Shown here: positions 1-7,787 of the stretch, in pieces | How the letters are laid out: every line of letters begins with the position of its first letter | Numbering within the stretch: the first letter of the stretch is position 1 | Assembly: GCF_024169655.1 (NCBI RefSeq) | Contig: NZ_JALJWV010000001.1 | Span: 2,237,001-2,301,000, forward strand | Direction: 5' to 3' | Length of the DNA: 64,000 bases | Origin: Pseudomonas marginalis | GTDB taxonomy: Bacteria > Pseudomonadota > Gammaproteobacteria > Pseudomonadales > Pseudomonadaceae | Translations under genes and position numbers: made by a program | The notes under the pieces: model-generated | What the model was told of the DNA's origin: nothing | Database searches by the model: none | What the model saw: only the letters and a program-made list of their open reading frames with translations

Positions 1-1800
1 CTTCGCCCCGGCCTGCAGGTGCCGCGCATGCATCGGCGTTTGCCGGTAAGGGTCGAAGGCGCGCCCGGCCACATGGGCGAGTTTCTCCGCGACAAACGGC
101 GGCCGTGCGGTGGTGACGCCGGTTTCGCTGATGTTGCGCTGGGTCGCCCAGGCCACCAGGCGTGCGGTCGGCAGCGCCGAGTGGCGGCCCTGGGACGGGC
201 CCATGCCGACGGTGGAATAGCGTTTCACCAGTTGCACATCGCGGTAGCCGATGCGGGTGGCGTTGACGATATCCGCCACTTGCAGGTCTTCGTCGAAGTC
301 GACGAAATCCTTGCCCTTGGGGTGCGGGAAGATCGGCCAGTTGAAGTTGACCTGGGCTTCGGCGCGCAGCGGTACGGGCGCGCTGGCCGTGATCAAACCG
401 AGGGCGAGGGCGACGGTGTTGGCGGCGTTGGTCGCGTCTACCAGCACGTTGTCCAGTTGGTGCCGACCGTGGACCGAACCGGCCACATTCAGGTTCTGCG
501 GCAGGCCGCTGAGGCTGAACTCCGCACGCGAGTCCTCATAGGCCAGCTTGCCGCCGGCCTGGCACAGCAGTTGGTACACCGGCATATAGCCGGCCGACAT
601 GCACAGCAAGTCGCAGTCGATCACCTGCCCATTGTCGCTGACCTGGCCTTGAGCGGTGATCTGGCGCACATCGACACCCTTCACATGGCGCAGGCCTTTT
701 TCATGCAAGGCCTCGAACACCGTGCTGTTGGGCAGGCAACGGATCTTGCGCTGCGCCAGCGCGCCGGCCAGGGCCTGGTCGGCGGCGGCGTGGCGCAGGT
801 CGATCACGGCGGCGACGTCCACGCCCTGGTCATGCAGGTCGAGGGCGGCGAGGTAGCCGTCATCGTTGCCGGTCAGCACCACCGCGCGTTTGCCGGGCTT
901 GACGGCGTAGAGCCTCATCAGGCGTTGCGCGGCACTGGTCAGCATCACCCCCGGCAGGTCGTTGTTGCGAAAGATCACCGGCTGGTCGAACGAACCGCTG
1001 CACACCAGGCACTGCTGCGCGCGCACTTTGTACATGCGCTTGCCCTGGATCACCGGCAGGTAGTTGTCGGTGAACCAGGCGTTGCAGGTGGCCTCGGTGA
1101 GCACCTGGATATTCGCGTGTTGCTGCACCGCGCCGAGCAATTCGCGGCGCAGGCTGTCGGCGCGGGTGCCGGCGATATCGAAGCGCGCATAAGTCAGCGA
1201 ACCGCCGAGGATCGGCTGCTGCTCGATCAGCAGCACTTTGGCCCCGGCATCGGCGGCGGTCAGCGCCGCCTGCAAACCGGCGGGGCCGGCACCGATGACG
1301 GCCAGGTCGGTGAACAGGTAAGCCTTGTCGTAGTACTCGGGCTGGAAGTTCAGGTCGAGCACGCCCAAACCGGCCTTTTTACGGATGATTGGCTCCCACA
1401 CTTTCCACATGCCCTTGGGCTTGTAGAACGAACGGTAATAGAACCCCACCGGCATGAATTTGGAGAACTTGCCCATATAGGCATCGCGGTCGTTGTCCAG
1501 CGTGCCATTGACGTTCTGCGCGCTCACCGCCAGGCCGTTGGTCAGCGCGTGGGCATCGGCCAGCACGTTGGGTTCCTGGGGCAATTGCACCAGGCTGTTG
1601 GCGTCCTGGCCGGCCATGCTCAGCGGGCCGCGTGGACGGTGGTATTTGAACGAACGCGACATCAGGAAGCGCCCGTTGGCAAGCAGGGCGCTGGCGATGC
1701 TGTCGCCCTGCAAGCCTTGGTAGGGGTGGCCGTCGAAACTGAAATCGAGTGGCTGATCGCGTTGGATCAGCAGGCCCATGGGGGCGGGGAGGCGGTTCAT
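1..1800 (-). CDS. mgdC: N-methylglutamate dehydrogenase, sarcosine-oxidase-alpha-like subunit (3' end beyond window)
   Basis: The frame is open from an ATG at 1800 to base 1, so 600 codons are visible and the stop lies outside. The protein resembles the large alpha subunit of heterotetrameric sarcosine oxidase. An N-terminal 2Fe-2S-like region (RSFKYHRPRGP) is followed by a dinucleotide-binding segment with the motif GAGPAGLQAALTAADAG. The C-terminal folate-binding half is largely outside. It overlaps the delta-subunit gene by 4 bases (ATGA). SoxA proteins demethylate sarcosine, but the company of gmaS and mgsABC argues for N-methylglutamate as substrate, giving glutamate and 5,10-methylene-THF. 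Sarcosine oxidase from the glycine-betaine route is the alternative. Family certain; substrate inferred from context. Confidence 0.8.
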   Translation of the reverse strand, partial: MNRLPAPMGLLIQRDQPLDFSFDGHPYQGLQGDSIASALLANGRFLMSRSFKYHRPRGPLSMAGQDANSLVQLPQEPNVLADAHALTNGLAVSAQNVNGTLDNDRDAYMGKFSKFMPVGFYYRSFYKPKGMWKVWEPIIRKKAGLGVLDLNFQPEYYDKAYLFTDLAVIGAGPAGLQAALTAADAGAKVLLIEQQPILGGSLTYARFDIAGTRADSLRRELLGAVQQHANIQVLTEATCNAWFTDNYLPVIQGKRMYKVRAQQCLVCSGSFDQPVIFRNNDLPGVMLTSAAQRLMRLYAVKPGKRAVVLTGNDDGYLAALDLHDQGVDVAAVIDLRHAAADQALAGALAQRKIRCLPNSTVFEALHEKGLRHVKGVDVRQITAQGQVSDNGQVIDCDLLCMSAGYMPVYQLLCQAGGKLAYEDSRAEFSLSGLPQNLNVAGSVHGRHQLDNVLVDATNAANTVALALGLITASAPVPLRAEAQVNFNWPIFPHPKGKDFVDFDEDLQVADIVNATRIGYRDVQLVKRYSTVGMGPSQGRHSALPTARLVAWATQRNISETGVTTARPPFVAEKLAHVAGRAFDPYRQTPMHARHLQAGAK

Positions 1801-2096
1801 CCGGCGATCTCCTTGGCGGCGTTGAAGTCGACACGCGTGTTGAACACTTCCCTGGGGTCGAAGGTGCGCTGGATTTCATCGGTGACGGTGTGGCGCTCGG
1901 CGAGGAACCAATAGCTGGACGGCGTGTGCATCCACCATTCGCGCACCACACCGGCGAGGTTGTCGGTGTTGAACACGTAGTCGGCCCATTCGGCGTCGCT
2001 GCAGTTGACCGGATCGGGCATAGACTTGAACTCGCCGCCGTAGGTGAACTCGCTGATATTGCGCGGCCCGTTGAGCGGGCAAATCATGATTTTCAT
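1797..2096 (-). CDS. mgdB: N-methylglutamate dehydrogenase, sarcosine-oxidase-delta-like subunit
   Basis: This 99-residue protein is the small delta subunit of the sarcosine oxidase/N-methylglutamate dehydrogenase heterotetramer. It begins MKIMICPLNGPRN and contains the family block EWWMHTPSSYWFLAERHT. In classical SoxD a CPxC pair binds zinc. Here the second cysteine is Asn (CPLN), so the metal site is at least altered. It lies between the beta and alpha subunit genes, overlapping the latter by 4 bases, which indicates translational coupling. It is a structural subunit in the cytoplasm. Confidence 0.85.
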   Translation of the reverse strand: MKIMICPLNGPRNISEFTYGGEFKSMPDPVNCSDAEWADYVFNTDNLAGVVREWWMHTPSSYWFLAERHTVTDEIQRTFDPREVFNTRVDFNAAKEIAG

Positions 2097-2109
2097 AGTC
2101 CGCTCTCCA

Positions 2110-3351
2110 TCAATGGCTGGCCGCCGTGGCGCCCATTTCGTTGACTTGCTGGAAGGTCGAGAAACGTTCGAGGCCGAAGGGTTTGATCAGCTCCGGCACC
2201 TTGCCGCCGCTGGCGACCAACTCGGCCATGGTCTTGCCGCAGATCGGCGTGGCCTTGAAGCCCCAGGTGCCCCAACCGGCGTCGAGGTAGTAATTGTTCA
2301 CCGGCGACAGGCCCATGATCGGGCTGTAGTCCGGGGTCATGTCGGTGATCCCGGTCCACTGGCGCATCAACTTGGCGTTGGCCAGGAACGGGAACATCTC
2401 GATGGCATGGGCCAGCAGGCTTTCCTTGAGGTCCAGGGTCGAGCGCGTGTTGAACAGCGGGTAGGGATCGGAACCGCCGCCGAACACCACTTCGCCGCGA
2501 CTGGTTTGCTGCACGTAGCAGTGCAGGGCCGAGGAACTCACCAGCGGGTCGAGGAACGGCTTGAACGGCTGGGTCACCATGGCTTGCAACGGGAAGGTCT
2601 GGATCGGCGAGCGGATGCCGGCCTTGGCCATCAACAGCGAACTGTGCCCGGCAATCGCCTGCACCGCGCAACCGCACCGGATGGTGCCGCGATTGGTTTT
2701 CACGGCGGTGATGGCGCCGTTCTCGATGATCAGGTCTTGCACTTCGGTGAGTTGATGGATTTCCACGCCGCGCTTGGCCACCTGCTTGGCGTAGCCCCAG
2801 GCCACCGCATCGTGGCGCGCGGTGGCGCCGTCGATGTGCCAGAGCCCGGCGAGCACCGGCAGGTGGCCGGGGTCGAGGTTGAGGCTGGGCACCAGTTCGC
2901 GGATCTGCTGGCGGTCGAGCATCTCGGTGCGCCCGCCGAAGTGCTTGTTGACCTCGGCGCGCTGGCGGAACGAACGCACCGTGGCGTCGGTGTGGGCCAG
3001 GGTCAGTTGGCCGCGCTCGGAGTACATGATGTTGAAATCGAATTCATTGGACAGCGCCTGGAACATCTTCACTGACTCGGCGTAGAAGCGCACCCCTTCG
3101 CTGGTCAGGTAGTTGGAGCGGATCACCGCCGTGTTGCGCGCGGTATTGCCGCCGCCCAGGTAGGACTTTTCCAGCACGGCAATGTTGCTGATGCCGTGGT
3201 ACTTGGCCAGGTAGTAGGCGGTCGCCAGGCCGTGGCCGCCGGCGCCGATGATCACCACGTCGTAACTCGACTTGAGCTCTTTGGGCGGTGGCAGATCCAC
3301 CTCCACCGGGTACTCCGAACTCAGCCCGTATTTCAATAGATTGAATGGCAT
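2110..3351 (-). CDS. mgdA: N-methylglutamate dehydrogenase, sarcosine-oxidase-beta-like subunit
   Basis: 413 residues, full length for a SoxB-type FAD-dependent amine dehydrogenase (DAO family). The Rossmann motif GAGGHG is at residues 36-41, followed by [11 protein letters not shown]. The beta subunit carries the catalytic flavins of the heterotetramer and oxidises the N-methyl group. Its start overlaps the end of folD1 by 19 bases. The order beta-delta-alpha matches sox/mgd operons; the gamma subunit gene would be expected just left of the window. Assignment to N-methylglutamate rather than sarcosine rests on the neighbouring gmaS-mgsABC genes. Confidence 0.82.
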   Translation of the reverse strand: MPFNLLKYGLSSEYPVEVDLPPPKELKSSYDVVIIGAGGHGLATAYYLAKYHGISNIAVLEKSYLGGGNTARNTAVIRSNYLTSEGVRFYAESVKMFQALSNEFDFNIMYSERGQLTLAHTDATVRSFRQRAEVNKHFGGRTEMLDRQQIRELVPSLNLDPGHLPVLAGLWHIDGATARHDAVAWGYAKQVAKRGVEIHQLTEVQDLIIENGAITAVKTNRGTIRCGCAVQAIAGHSSLLMAKAGIRSPIQTFPLQAMVTQPFKPFLDPLVSSSALHCYVQQTSRGEVVFGGGSDPYPLFNTRSTLDLKESLLAHAIEMFPFLANAKLMRQWTGITDMTPDYSPIMGLSPVNNYYLDAGWGTWGFKATPICGKTMAELVASGGKVPELIKPFGLERFSTFQQVNEMGATAASH

Positions 3352-4238
3352 ACGGCCTCCGATTGGCTGCGTAGGGCGTGATGTTGCGCAAGGGCGGCGG
3401 TCACGGTGTTTTTCATCAGGAAGGCAATGGTCATCGGGCCGACACCGCCGGGGACCGGGGTGATGGCGGCGACGTGGGGCAGGGCGGCAGTGAAGTCGAC
3501 ATCGCCGACCAGGCGGCTGCGGCCGTTGTCGTCAATGCGGTTGATACCGACGTCGATCACCACCGCGCCAGGCTTGAGCCAACTGGCATCGATCAAGCGT
3601 GGGCGGCCCACGGCGGCGATCACGATGTCGGCCTGGCGGCACAGGGCTTGGGCGTTGTGGCTGCGCGAATGCAGCACCGTCACCGAGCAATCGGCCTTGA
3701 GCAGCAGCGCCGCCATGGGCTTGCCGACGATGTTCGAACGGCCGACCACCACCGCGTGTTTACCGCGCAGGTCGCCACAGGTTTGCTCCAGCAGATACAG
3801 GCAACCGCCGGGGGTGCAGGGCGTGAGCACGGCGCGCCCCTGGCTCAGGCCGCCGACGTTCTGGCTGTGGAAACCGTCCACGTCCTTGTGCGGTGCGATG
3901 GCTTCCAGGGCGCGCAGTTCGTCCATCTGCGCCGGCAGCGGCAATTGCAGGAGGATGCCGTGAATCGCCGGGTCGGCATTCAACTGGGCGATCAGGATCA
4001 ACAGTTGTTCGGTGCTGGTATCGTCGGGTAGCCGATGCTCCAGGGAGCGGATGCCCACTTCTTCGGCACGCAGGACCTTGTTGCGCACATAGACCTGACT
4101 GGCCGGGTCGTTGCCCACCAGGATCACCGCCAGGGCCGGTTGAATAGCTTGCGCATGCAGACGCGCTACGTCCTCGCGGACCTGCAGCAGCACCCGCGCA
4201 GCGGCGGCTTTGCCATCGATCAGTTTAGGCTCGTTCAC
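3333..4238 (-). CDS. folD: Bifunctional methylene-THF dehydrogenase/methenyl-THF cyclohydrolase (copy 1)
   Basis: 301 residues beginning [17 protein letters not shown], the normal FolD start. The active-site segment YVRNK supplies the Tyr and Lys of the family, and the conserved ends [16 protein letters not shown] and [11 protein letters not shown] are present. It converts 5,10-methylene-THF to 10-formyl-THF with NADP. The start overlaps the end of purU1 by 4 bases and the gene ends inside the mgdA start, so purU1-folD1-mgd is one transcript. The C-terminus runs some 15 residues beyond the usual FolD end because of the overlap. A second FolD is at 14123-15070, so this copy is probably dedicated to methylamine carbon. 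Confidence 0.93.
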   Translation of the reverse strand: MNEPKLIDGKAAAARVLLQVREDVARLHAQAIQPALAVILVGNDPASQVYVRNKVLRAEEVGIRSLEHRLPDDTSTEQLLILIAQLNADPAIHGILLQLPLPAQMDELRALEAIAPHKDVDGFHSQNVGGLSQGRAVLTPCTPGGCLYLLEQTCGDLRGKHAVVVGRSNIVGKPMAALLLKADCSVTVLHSRSHNAQALCRQADIVIAAVGRPRLIDASWLKPGAVVIDVGINRIDDNGRSRLVGDVDFTAALPHVAAITPVPGGVGPMTIAFLMKNTVTAALAQHHALRSQSEAVCHSIY

Positions 4239-5101
4239 CGGAACACCACCGTTCTGTCCTGGTTGAGAAACACCCGGTGCCCCAGGTGGTACTTGACCGC
4301 CTTGGACAGGGCCACGGTCTCGGTGTCACGGCCGATAGCAACCAGGTCGTCGGGCTTGTACACATGGTCGACGCGTTGTACTTCCTGCTCGATGATCGGA
4401 CCCTCATCCAGGTCGCTGGTGACATAGTGCGCGGTGGCGCCGATCAACTTCACGCCACGCTGATAGGCCTGGTGATAGGGCTTGGCGCCTTTGAAGCCGG
4501 GCAGGAACGAATGGTGAATATTGATCGCACGCCCCGACAGTTGCCGACACAGGTCGTCGGAGAGGATCTGCATATAGCGCGCCAGCACCACCAGTTCGGT
4601 GCGGGTGTCGTCGACGATCTTCATCAGTTCGGCTTCCTGCGCGGCCTTGGTGTCCTTGGACACCGGCAGGTAGATAAAGCGGATGCCCTCGCGCTCGGCC
4701 ATGGGCCGCAGGTCGAGGTGGTTGGAGACGATGGCGGTGATGGTCATGTCCATCTCGCCCTTGTGGTAGCGGTAGAGCAGGTCGGTGAGGCAATGGTCGA
4801 ACTTGCTCACCATCAGCAGCACGCGCATCGGCTCGCGGGTGTCGTAGAGCTCCCACTGCATGTCGAAGGCCTGGGCGACGTCGGCGAAACCGGCGCGGAT
4901 CTGTTCCAGATCGCCTGCGTGGCCATCGTTGAAACGGAACACGGCACGCATGAAGAAGCGGCCGCTGAAGTCATCATCGAACTGCGCCATCTCCCCGATG
5001 TAGCACGCGTTGTCCGCCAGGTACGTGGTGACGGCAGCGACAATGCCGGACACCGCGGGACAAGTGACCTTGATGATGAAATGGTTTTTTTCGTGTTGCA
5101 T
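4235..5101 (-). CDS. purU: Formyltetrahydrofolate deformylase (copy 1)
   Basis: 288 residues, full PurU length. An N-terminal ACT regulatory domain (about 1-85, containing [11 protein letters not shown]) precedes a formyltransferase-fold hydrolase domain. The catalytic region [21 protein letters not shown] and the segment [18 protein letters not shown] are intact. It hydrolyses 10-formyl-THF to formate and THF, recycling folate after N-demethylation. It is the first gene of the leftward mgd operon, with a tandem set of palindromic operator-like sites upstream (5184-5280). Closely similar to purU2 at 20614-21480 but clearly diverged, especially in the ACT domain. Confidence 0.93.
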   Translation of the reverse strand: MQHEKNHFIIKVTCPAVSGIVAAVTTYLADNACYIGEMAQFDDDFSGRFFMRAVFRFNDGHAGDLEQIRAGFADVAQAFDMQWELYDTREPMRVLLMVSKFDHCLTDLLYRYHKGEMDMTITAIVSNHLDLRPMAEREGIRFIYLPVSKDTKAAQEAELMKIVDDTRTELVVLARYMQILSDDLCRQLSGRAINIHHSFLPGFKGAKPYHQAYQRGVKLIGATAHYVTSDLDEGPIIEQEVQRVDHVYKPDDLVAIGRDTETVALSKAVKYHLGHRVFLNQDRTVVFR

Positions 5102-5183
5102 GACACGTCCTCGGGATGATGGCGGCAGCTCATCGCATAGCGAAAAAACGTCAGAGGACAGCAGGCTCGTTCCGTGAGCGCAT

Positions 5184-5280
5184 TTTCTTGTGAGGAATAA
5201 AATATTCCTGAGTTGGCTTTATAGGGGAATGGACGCGGGGCGTCTAGGGGTTTTGGGAAAGTTTTTTAACTGAGGGGAAA
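5184..5280. promoter_or_regulatory. Two pairs of 20-bp-spaced TTTCC-N5-GGAAA sites upstream of purU1
   Basis: A 15-bp palindrome TTTCTTGTGAGGAAT lies at 5184-5198, with a half-conserved copy ATTCCTGAGTTGGCT exactly 20 bp on at 5204-5218. A second pair of half sites, read on the minus strand as TTTCCC, ends at 5280 and 5260, again 20 bp apart. The same architecture occurs upstream of the XRE gene, gmaS and dmmA, so this is a candidate operator array for the neighbouring XRE-cupin regulator. Sites are seen directly; the binding protein is inferred. Confidence 0.55.
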
Positions 5281-5318
5281 TTTTTATCGGGGAGGACGGC
5301 GTCGAACGCGGTCAAAAA

Positions 5319-5362
5319 TGTGGGAGGGGGCTTGCCCCCGATGAGGGGGGGTCAGTGAAAGA
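5319..5362. repeat. Left half of a REPIN split by an IS element
   Basis: Starts TGTGGGAGGGGGCTTGCCCC and continues to the IS boundary. With the segment 6825-6869 it rebuilds an 89-bp REPIN, the same length as the other group-A REPINs here. The last four bases (AAGA, 5359-5362) are the left copy of the target duplication. Confidence 0.85.
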
Positions 5363-5412
5363 TGAAGTGCGCCCCAAAAGTTGGACACTCATCCAACTCC
5401 TGGGGCTTTTTC

Positions 5413-5952
5413 ATGAGCAAGTACACCGCGCAGTTCAAACTTTCCGCCATTACCGCCTTCCTAGAGCGAGGCCGAGGCTTTCGCCATATTGCAGCCCGAT
5501 TTCAAATGGACCCCACTTTGCTTCGCCGCTGGGTGGAAGCTTACCGGCTGCACGGTGAGGCCAGTCTGAGTAGTTCCGGTGGACGTTATAGTGCTTTGTT
5601 CAAGTTCTCCGTTCTGCAACGCATGTGGCGTGACTCCCTCTCTTTTCGCCGCGCAGCGGCACTCTTCAATCTGGGTGACTCTACCCAAGTGGGCAGATGG
5701 CAGCAGCAGTATTACAGTGGCGGTATTGAAGCCCTGGCCTCAGGGGAAAAAGGATTGAATATCGCTATGTCCAAACCACCAGCTAAACCTCGAAAAACGG
5801 CTGCCCCACTCACCGACCAAGAGCGTGCTCACAAGGCTTTACTTGATGAACTCCAGTATTTGCGCATGGAGAACGCCTACCTAAAAAAGCTTGGGGAGTT
5901 AGGCGAGGCGGTAATGAGGCGCGAGAAAGAAGCGAAGAAAAAGCCCGATTAG
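5413..5952 (+). CDS. IS3-family transposase OrfA
   Basis: Start taken at MSKYTAQFKLSAITAFL (5413), because the upstream in-frame ATG at 5362 straddles the IS tip. The 179-residue product has two helix-turn-helix regions (about 10-50 and 62-110) for binding the terminal repeats, and a Lys-rich leucine-zipper-like C-terminus (DELQYLRMENAYLKKLGEL). The slippery heptamer at 5883-5889 lies within this zipper and allows -1 fusion to orfB. Confidence 0.9.
   Translation: MSKYTAQFKLSAITAFLERGRGFRHIAARFQMDPTLLRRWVEAYRLHGEASLSSSGGRYSALFKFSVLQRMWRDSLSFRRAAALFNLGDSTQVGRWQQQYYSGGIEALASGEKGLNIAMSKPPAKPRKTAAPLTDQERAHKALLDELQYLRMENAYLKKLGELGEAVMRREKEAKKKPD
5883..5889 (+). other. Programmed -1 frameshift site A-AAA-AAG
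   Basis: In the orfA frame the codons read CTA AAA AAG, the canonical A AAA AAG slippery heptamer. A -1 shift continues without a stop as KKAWGVRRGGNEARER and joins the orfB frame ahead of LVSELRQSFPLD. This is the known route to the OrfAB transposase in IS3-family elements. Confidence 0.8.
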
Positions 5953-5960
5953 TCTCTGAG

Positions 5961-6788
5961 TTGAGGCAAAGCTTCCCTTTGGACCCTTTGCTCAAACTGG
6001 TTGGGCTCGCCCGCAGCACGTACTACTACCAACTCAAGGCGATGGACGGATCAGACCGGTTCGTTTCGCTGAAAGCCTCTATCCAGAGCCTTCAAGACGA
6101 GCATAAGGGGCGCTTCGGCTATCGTCGTATGACTTTAGCTCTGCGCAGCAACGGACAGTTGATCAACAGTAAAACGGTGCGGCGACTGATGGGGGAGTTG
6201 AGTCTGAAATGTACGGTACGACCGAAGAAATACAGATCGTATCGAGGGCCGATGGGAAAAGTCTCGCCCAATACCCTGGCTCGTCAGTTCGAGGCTGAAC
6301 AACCGAATCAGAAATGGGTAACGGATGTCACCGAGTTCAAAGTGGCTGGCGGAAAGCTGTATCTGTCTCCAGTTTTAGACTTGTACAACGGAGAAATCGT
6401 GGCTTATCAGACCGCCACGCGCCCCCAATATGCGTTGGTGGGCGACATGCTGGAACAAGCTCTTGAGCGCTTGCCTGAGGGCGTCAAACCCATGCTGCAC
6501 TCGGATCAGGGTTGGCACTATCGATACCCAAAGTACCGGGATCAACTAGAAAAAGCAGGGTTGGAACAGAGCATGTCACGCAGAGGAAACTGCTATGACA
6601 ACGCCACAATGGAGAGCTTCTTTGGTACGTTGAAGTCAGAATTTTACTACAGGGAAAGCTTCGACAGCGTGGCTCAGTTGCAGGCTGGACTGGCTGAATA
6701 CATCCATTACTACAACCATAAACGAATCAAAACGAAGCTTGGCGGACTGAGCCCTGTAGCGTACAGAGCCCGGTCCGCTGTAGCCTAA
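5961..6788 (+). CDS. IS3-family transposase OrfB (catalytic, made as OrfAB fusion)
   Basis: Integrase-core (rve) protein of about 275 residues counted from a TTG at 5961. The frame is open upstream to the slippery site, so the true product is probably OrfAB. The catalytic acidic residues sit in WVTDVTEF, LHSDQGWHY and CYDNATMESFFGTLKSE. A preceding HTH_21-type region (RSTYYYQLKA, GRFGYRRMT) is present. Stops 7 bases before the right inverted repeat. Confidence 0.93.
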   Translation: MRQSFPLDPLLKLVGLARSTYYYQLKAMDGSDRFVSLKASIQSLQDEHKGRFGYRRMTLALRSNGQLINSKTVRRLMGELSLKCTVRPKKYRSYRGPMGKVSPNTLARQFEAEQPNQKWVTDVTEFKVAGGKLYLSPVLDLYNGEIVAYQTATRPQYALVGDMLEQALERLPEGVKPMLHSDQGWHYRYPKYRDQLEKAGLEQSMSRRGNCYDNATMESFFGTLKSEFYYRESFDSVAQLQAGLAEYIHYYNHKRIKTKLGGLSPVAYRARSAVA

Positions 6789-6824
6789 CAATCACTGTCC
6801 AACTTTTGGGGCGCACTTCAAAGA

Positions 6825-6869
6825 TGCATTCACTGACACTCCCTCATCGGGAGCAAGCCCCCTCCCACA
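6825..6869. repeat. Right half of the IS-split REPIN
   Basis: Begins directly after the right AAGA duplication and ends AGCCCCCTCCCACA, the inverted partner of the left half at 5319. The loop parts TCAGTGAA and TTCACTGA also pair, so the original REPIN can be reconstructed exactly. Confidence 0.85.
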
Positions 6870-6905
6870 ATTGGATCTCTGTGCTTCAGGTGTATCGAGT
6901 CCGGA

Positions 6906-7505
6906 TTACTCTTTGTCGTTGCCGTAGTTCATGATCGACAGCAGGCGAATCGGCACCCGCACCAACTCTTCCGGCCCATGGGGAATCTCGCCCTCGAACG
7001 TCAGGCTGTCGCCGGCTTCCATCCGATACAGCTGATTCCCATGCCGATAAATCAGCTCCCCTTCCAGCAAGTGCAGAAACTCGGTCCCCGGGTGGGCAAA
7101 GGTCGGGAACTCCTCGCTGGCGTCATCCATGCTGACCATGTACGCCTCAAAGCTCTTCTTCGGCCCCCGCGTATGGTTGAGCAGATGGTAGGTATGCCCC
7201 TTTTCCGTCCCCCGGCGCACCACTTCCATGCCTTGGTCGGCTTTGACCAACAAGGCACTGCCATCTTGTTGATCGTATTCGGCGAACAATTTCGACAACG
7301 GCAGCCCGAGCACGTCGCACAGGCGACTCAGGGTGTCGAGGCTGGTGGAGACCTGGGCGTTTTCGATCTTGCTCAACATGCCCTGGCTGATATCGGCAAT
7401 CTTCGCCACGTCGGACAGCTTCAGGTCCTGGGCCTGGCGCTGGCGTTTGATCTGCAAACCCAGGTATTGCTCCAGCTTGAGGCGGGGGGCGGTTTCGGTG
7501 GACAT
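6906..7505 (-). CDS. XRE-cupin transcriptional regulator
   Basis: About 199 residues from MSTETAPRLKLEQYLG; ATGs at 7511 and 7523 are alternatives. The N-terminal helix-turn-helix (about 15-70, SDVAKIADISQGMLSKIENAQVSTSLDTLSRL) is followed by a linker and a C-terminal cupin domain (HPGTEFLHLLEGELIYRHGNQLYRMEAGDSLTFEGEIPHGPEEL). In Pseudomonas such regulators typically repress adjacent metabolic genes and sense a small ligand through the cupin. It is divergent from gmaS. The intergenic region holds three pairs of 15-bp palindromes, which recur at the other methylamine promoters, so it is the best candidate for pathway-specific control, with ligand unknown. Confidence 0.85.
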   Translation of the reverse strand: MSTETAPRLKLEQYLGLQIKRQRQAQDLKLSDVAKIADISQGMLSKIENAQVSTSLDTLSRLCDVLGLPLSKLFAEYDQQDGSALLVKADQGMEVVRRGTEKGHTYHLLNHTRGPKKSFEAYMVSMDDASEEFPTFAHPGTEFLHLLEGELIYRHGNQLYRMEAGDSLTFEGEIPHGPEELVRVPIRLLSIMNYGNDKE

Positions 7506-7525
7506 AGTCATCAGATCCTGCACGC

Positions 7526-7560
7526 TTTCCGTTCAGTAATATTAGTTTCGCACTAGGAAA
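7526..7560. promoter_or_regulatory. Paired operator-like sites at the XRE-cupin gene
   Basis: TTTCCGTTCAGTAAT at 7526-7540 and TTTCGCACTAGGAAA at 7546-7560 start exactly 20 bp apart and match the TTTCC-N5-GGAAA palindrome seen at other pathway promoters. Their position just upstream of the start codon suggests autoregulation. Confidence 0.45.
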
Positions 7561-7599
7561 GTGCAAGCGACGGCGCTTGGCGGCCGCGCCCCGGCACGT

Positions 7600-7634
7600 A
7601 TTCCCACGGGGAAAAGAATTTTCCCATATATACA
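7600..7634. promoter_or_regulatory. Distal operator-like pair upstream of gmaS
   Basis: ATTCCCACGGGGAAA (7600-7614) is a clean TTCC-N5-GGAA palindrome. A left half-site TTTCCCATATATACA starts at 7620, 20 bp further on. Confidence 0.5.
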
Positions 7635-7680
7635 GCACAAAAGCGCTTTCACCGGCACTTCGATCGGCCGCTCGCGAATC

Positions 7681-7696
7681 TGGCAAGGGTATTGCA
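7681..7696 (+). promoter_or_regulatory. Sigma-54 (-24/-12) promoter for gmaS
   Basis: TGGCAAGGGTATTGCA matches the RpoN consensus TGGCAYRNNNNTTGCW at all defined positions but one (A for Y), with the GG and GC dinucleotides correctly spaced. The palindrome at 7696-7710 begins at its last base and covers the expected start of transcription. RpoN dependence fits use of methylamine as a nitrogen source. Confidence 0.7.
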
Positions 7697-7730
7697 TTCC
7701 TGTGGGGAAACTAACTTTCTTTTTAAGAAT
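7696..7730. promoter_or_regulatory. Proximal operator-like pair over the gmaS start of transcription
   Basis: ATTCCTGTGGGGAAA (7696-7710) and TTTCTTTTTAAGAAT (7716-7730) start 20 bp apart. The first overlaps the -12 box of the sigma-54 promoter, a position suited to repression. Confidence 0.55.
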
Positions 7731-7787
7731 AAAAAGACAGTCTAGGCCCACCCACACGGTTTTGCCTTTCGCGAGGAGTGACACGCA

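Larger units (their letters stand above)
5363..6820 (+). mobile_element. IS3-family insertion sequence, 1458 bp, complete
   Basis: The ends are perfect 25-bp inverted repeats (5363-5387 and 6796-6820) beginning TGAAGTGCGCCCCAAAAG, flanked by a 4-bp direct repeat AAGA (5359-5362, 6821-6824). It carries overlapping orfA/orfB with an A6G slippery site, the IS3-family (IS150-like) layout. Both frames are open and the catalytic DDE residues are present, so it looks recently active. It landed in the loop of a REPIN and lies about 80 bp from the purU1 operator array, breaking no gene. Confidence 0.95.

Noticed and set aside
19..1914. 631-codon plus-strand open frame, and similar long frames opposite other genes (for example 7542-9266, 10047-11972, 15146-16771, 35811-38117)
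   Set aside because: They are antisense shadows of well-recognised genes in GC-rich DNA; translations are compositionally odd (His/Gln/Arg/Gly-rich) and match no family.
1..5101. Reading the sox-like genes as a glycine-betaine/sarcosine operon
   Set aside because: No glyA, betaine or dimethylglycine genes are adjacent, whereas gmaS and mgsABC are; N-methylglutamate dehydrogenase fits better, though substrate is not proven.
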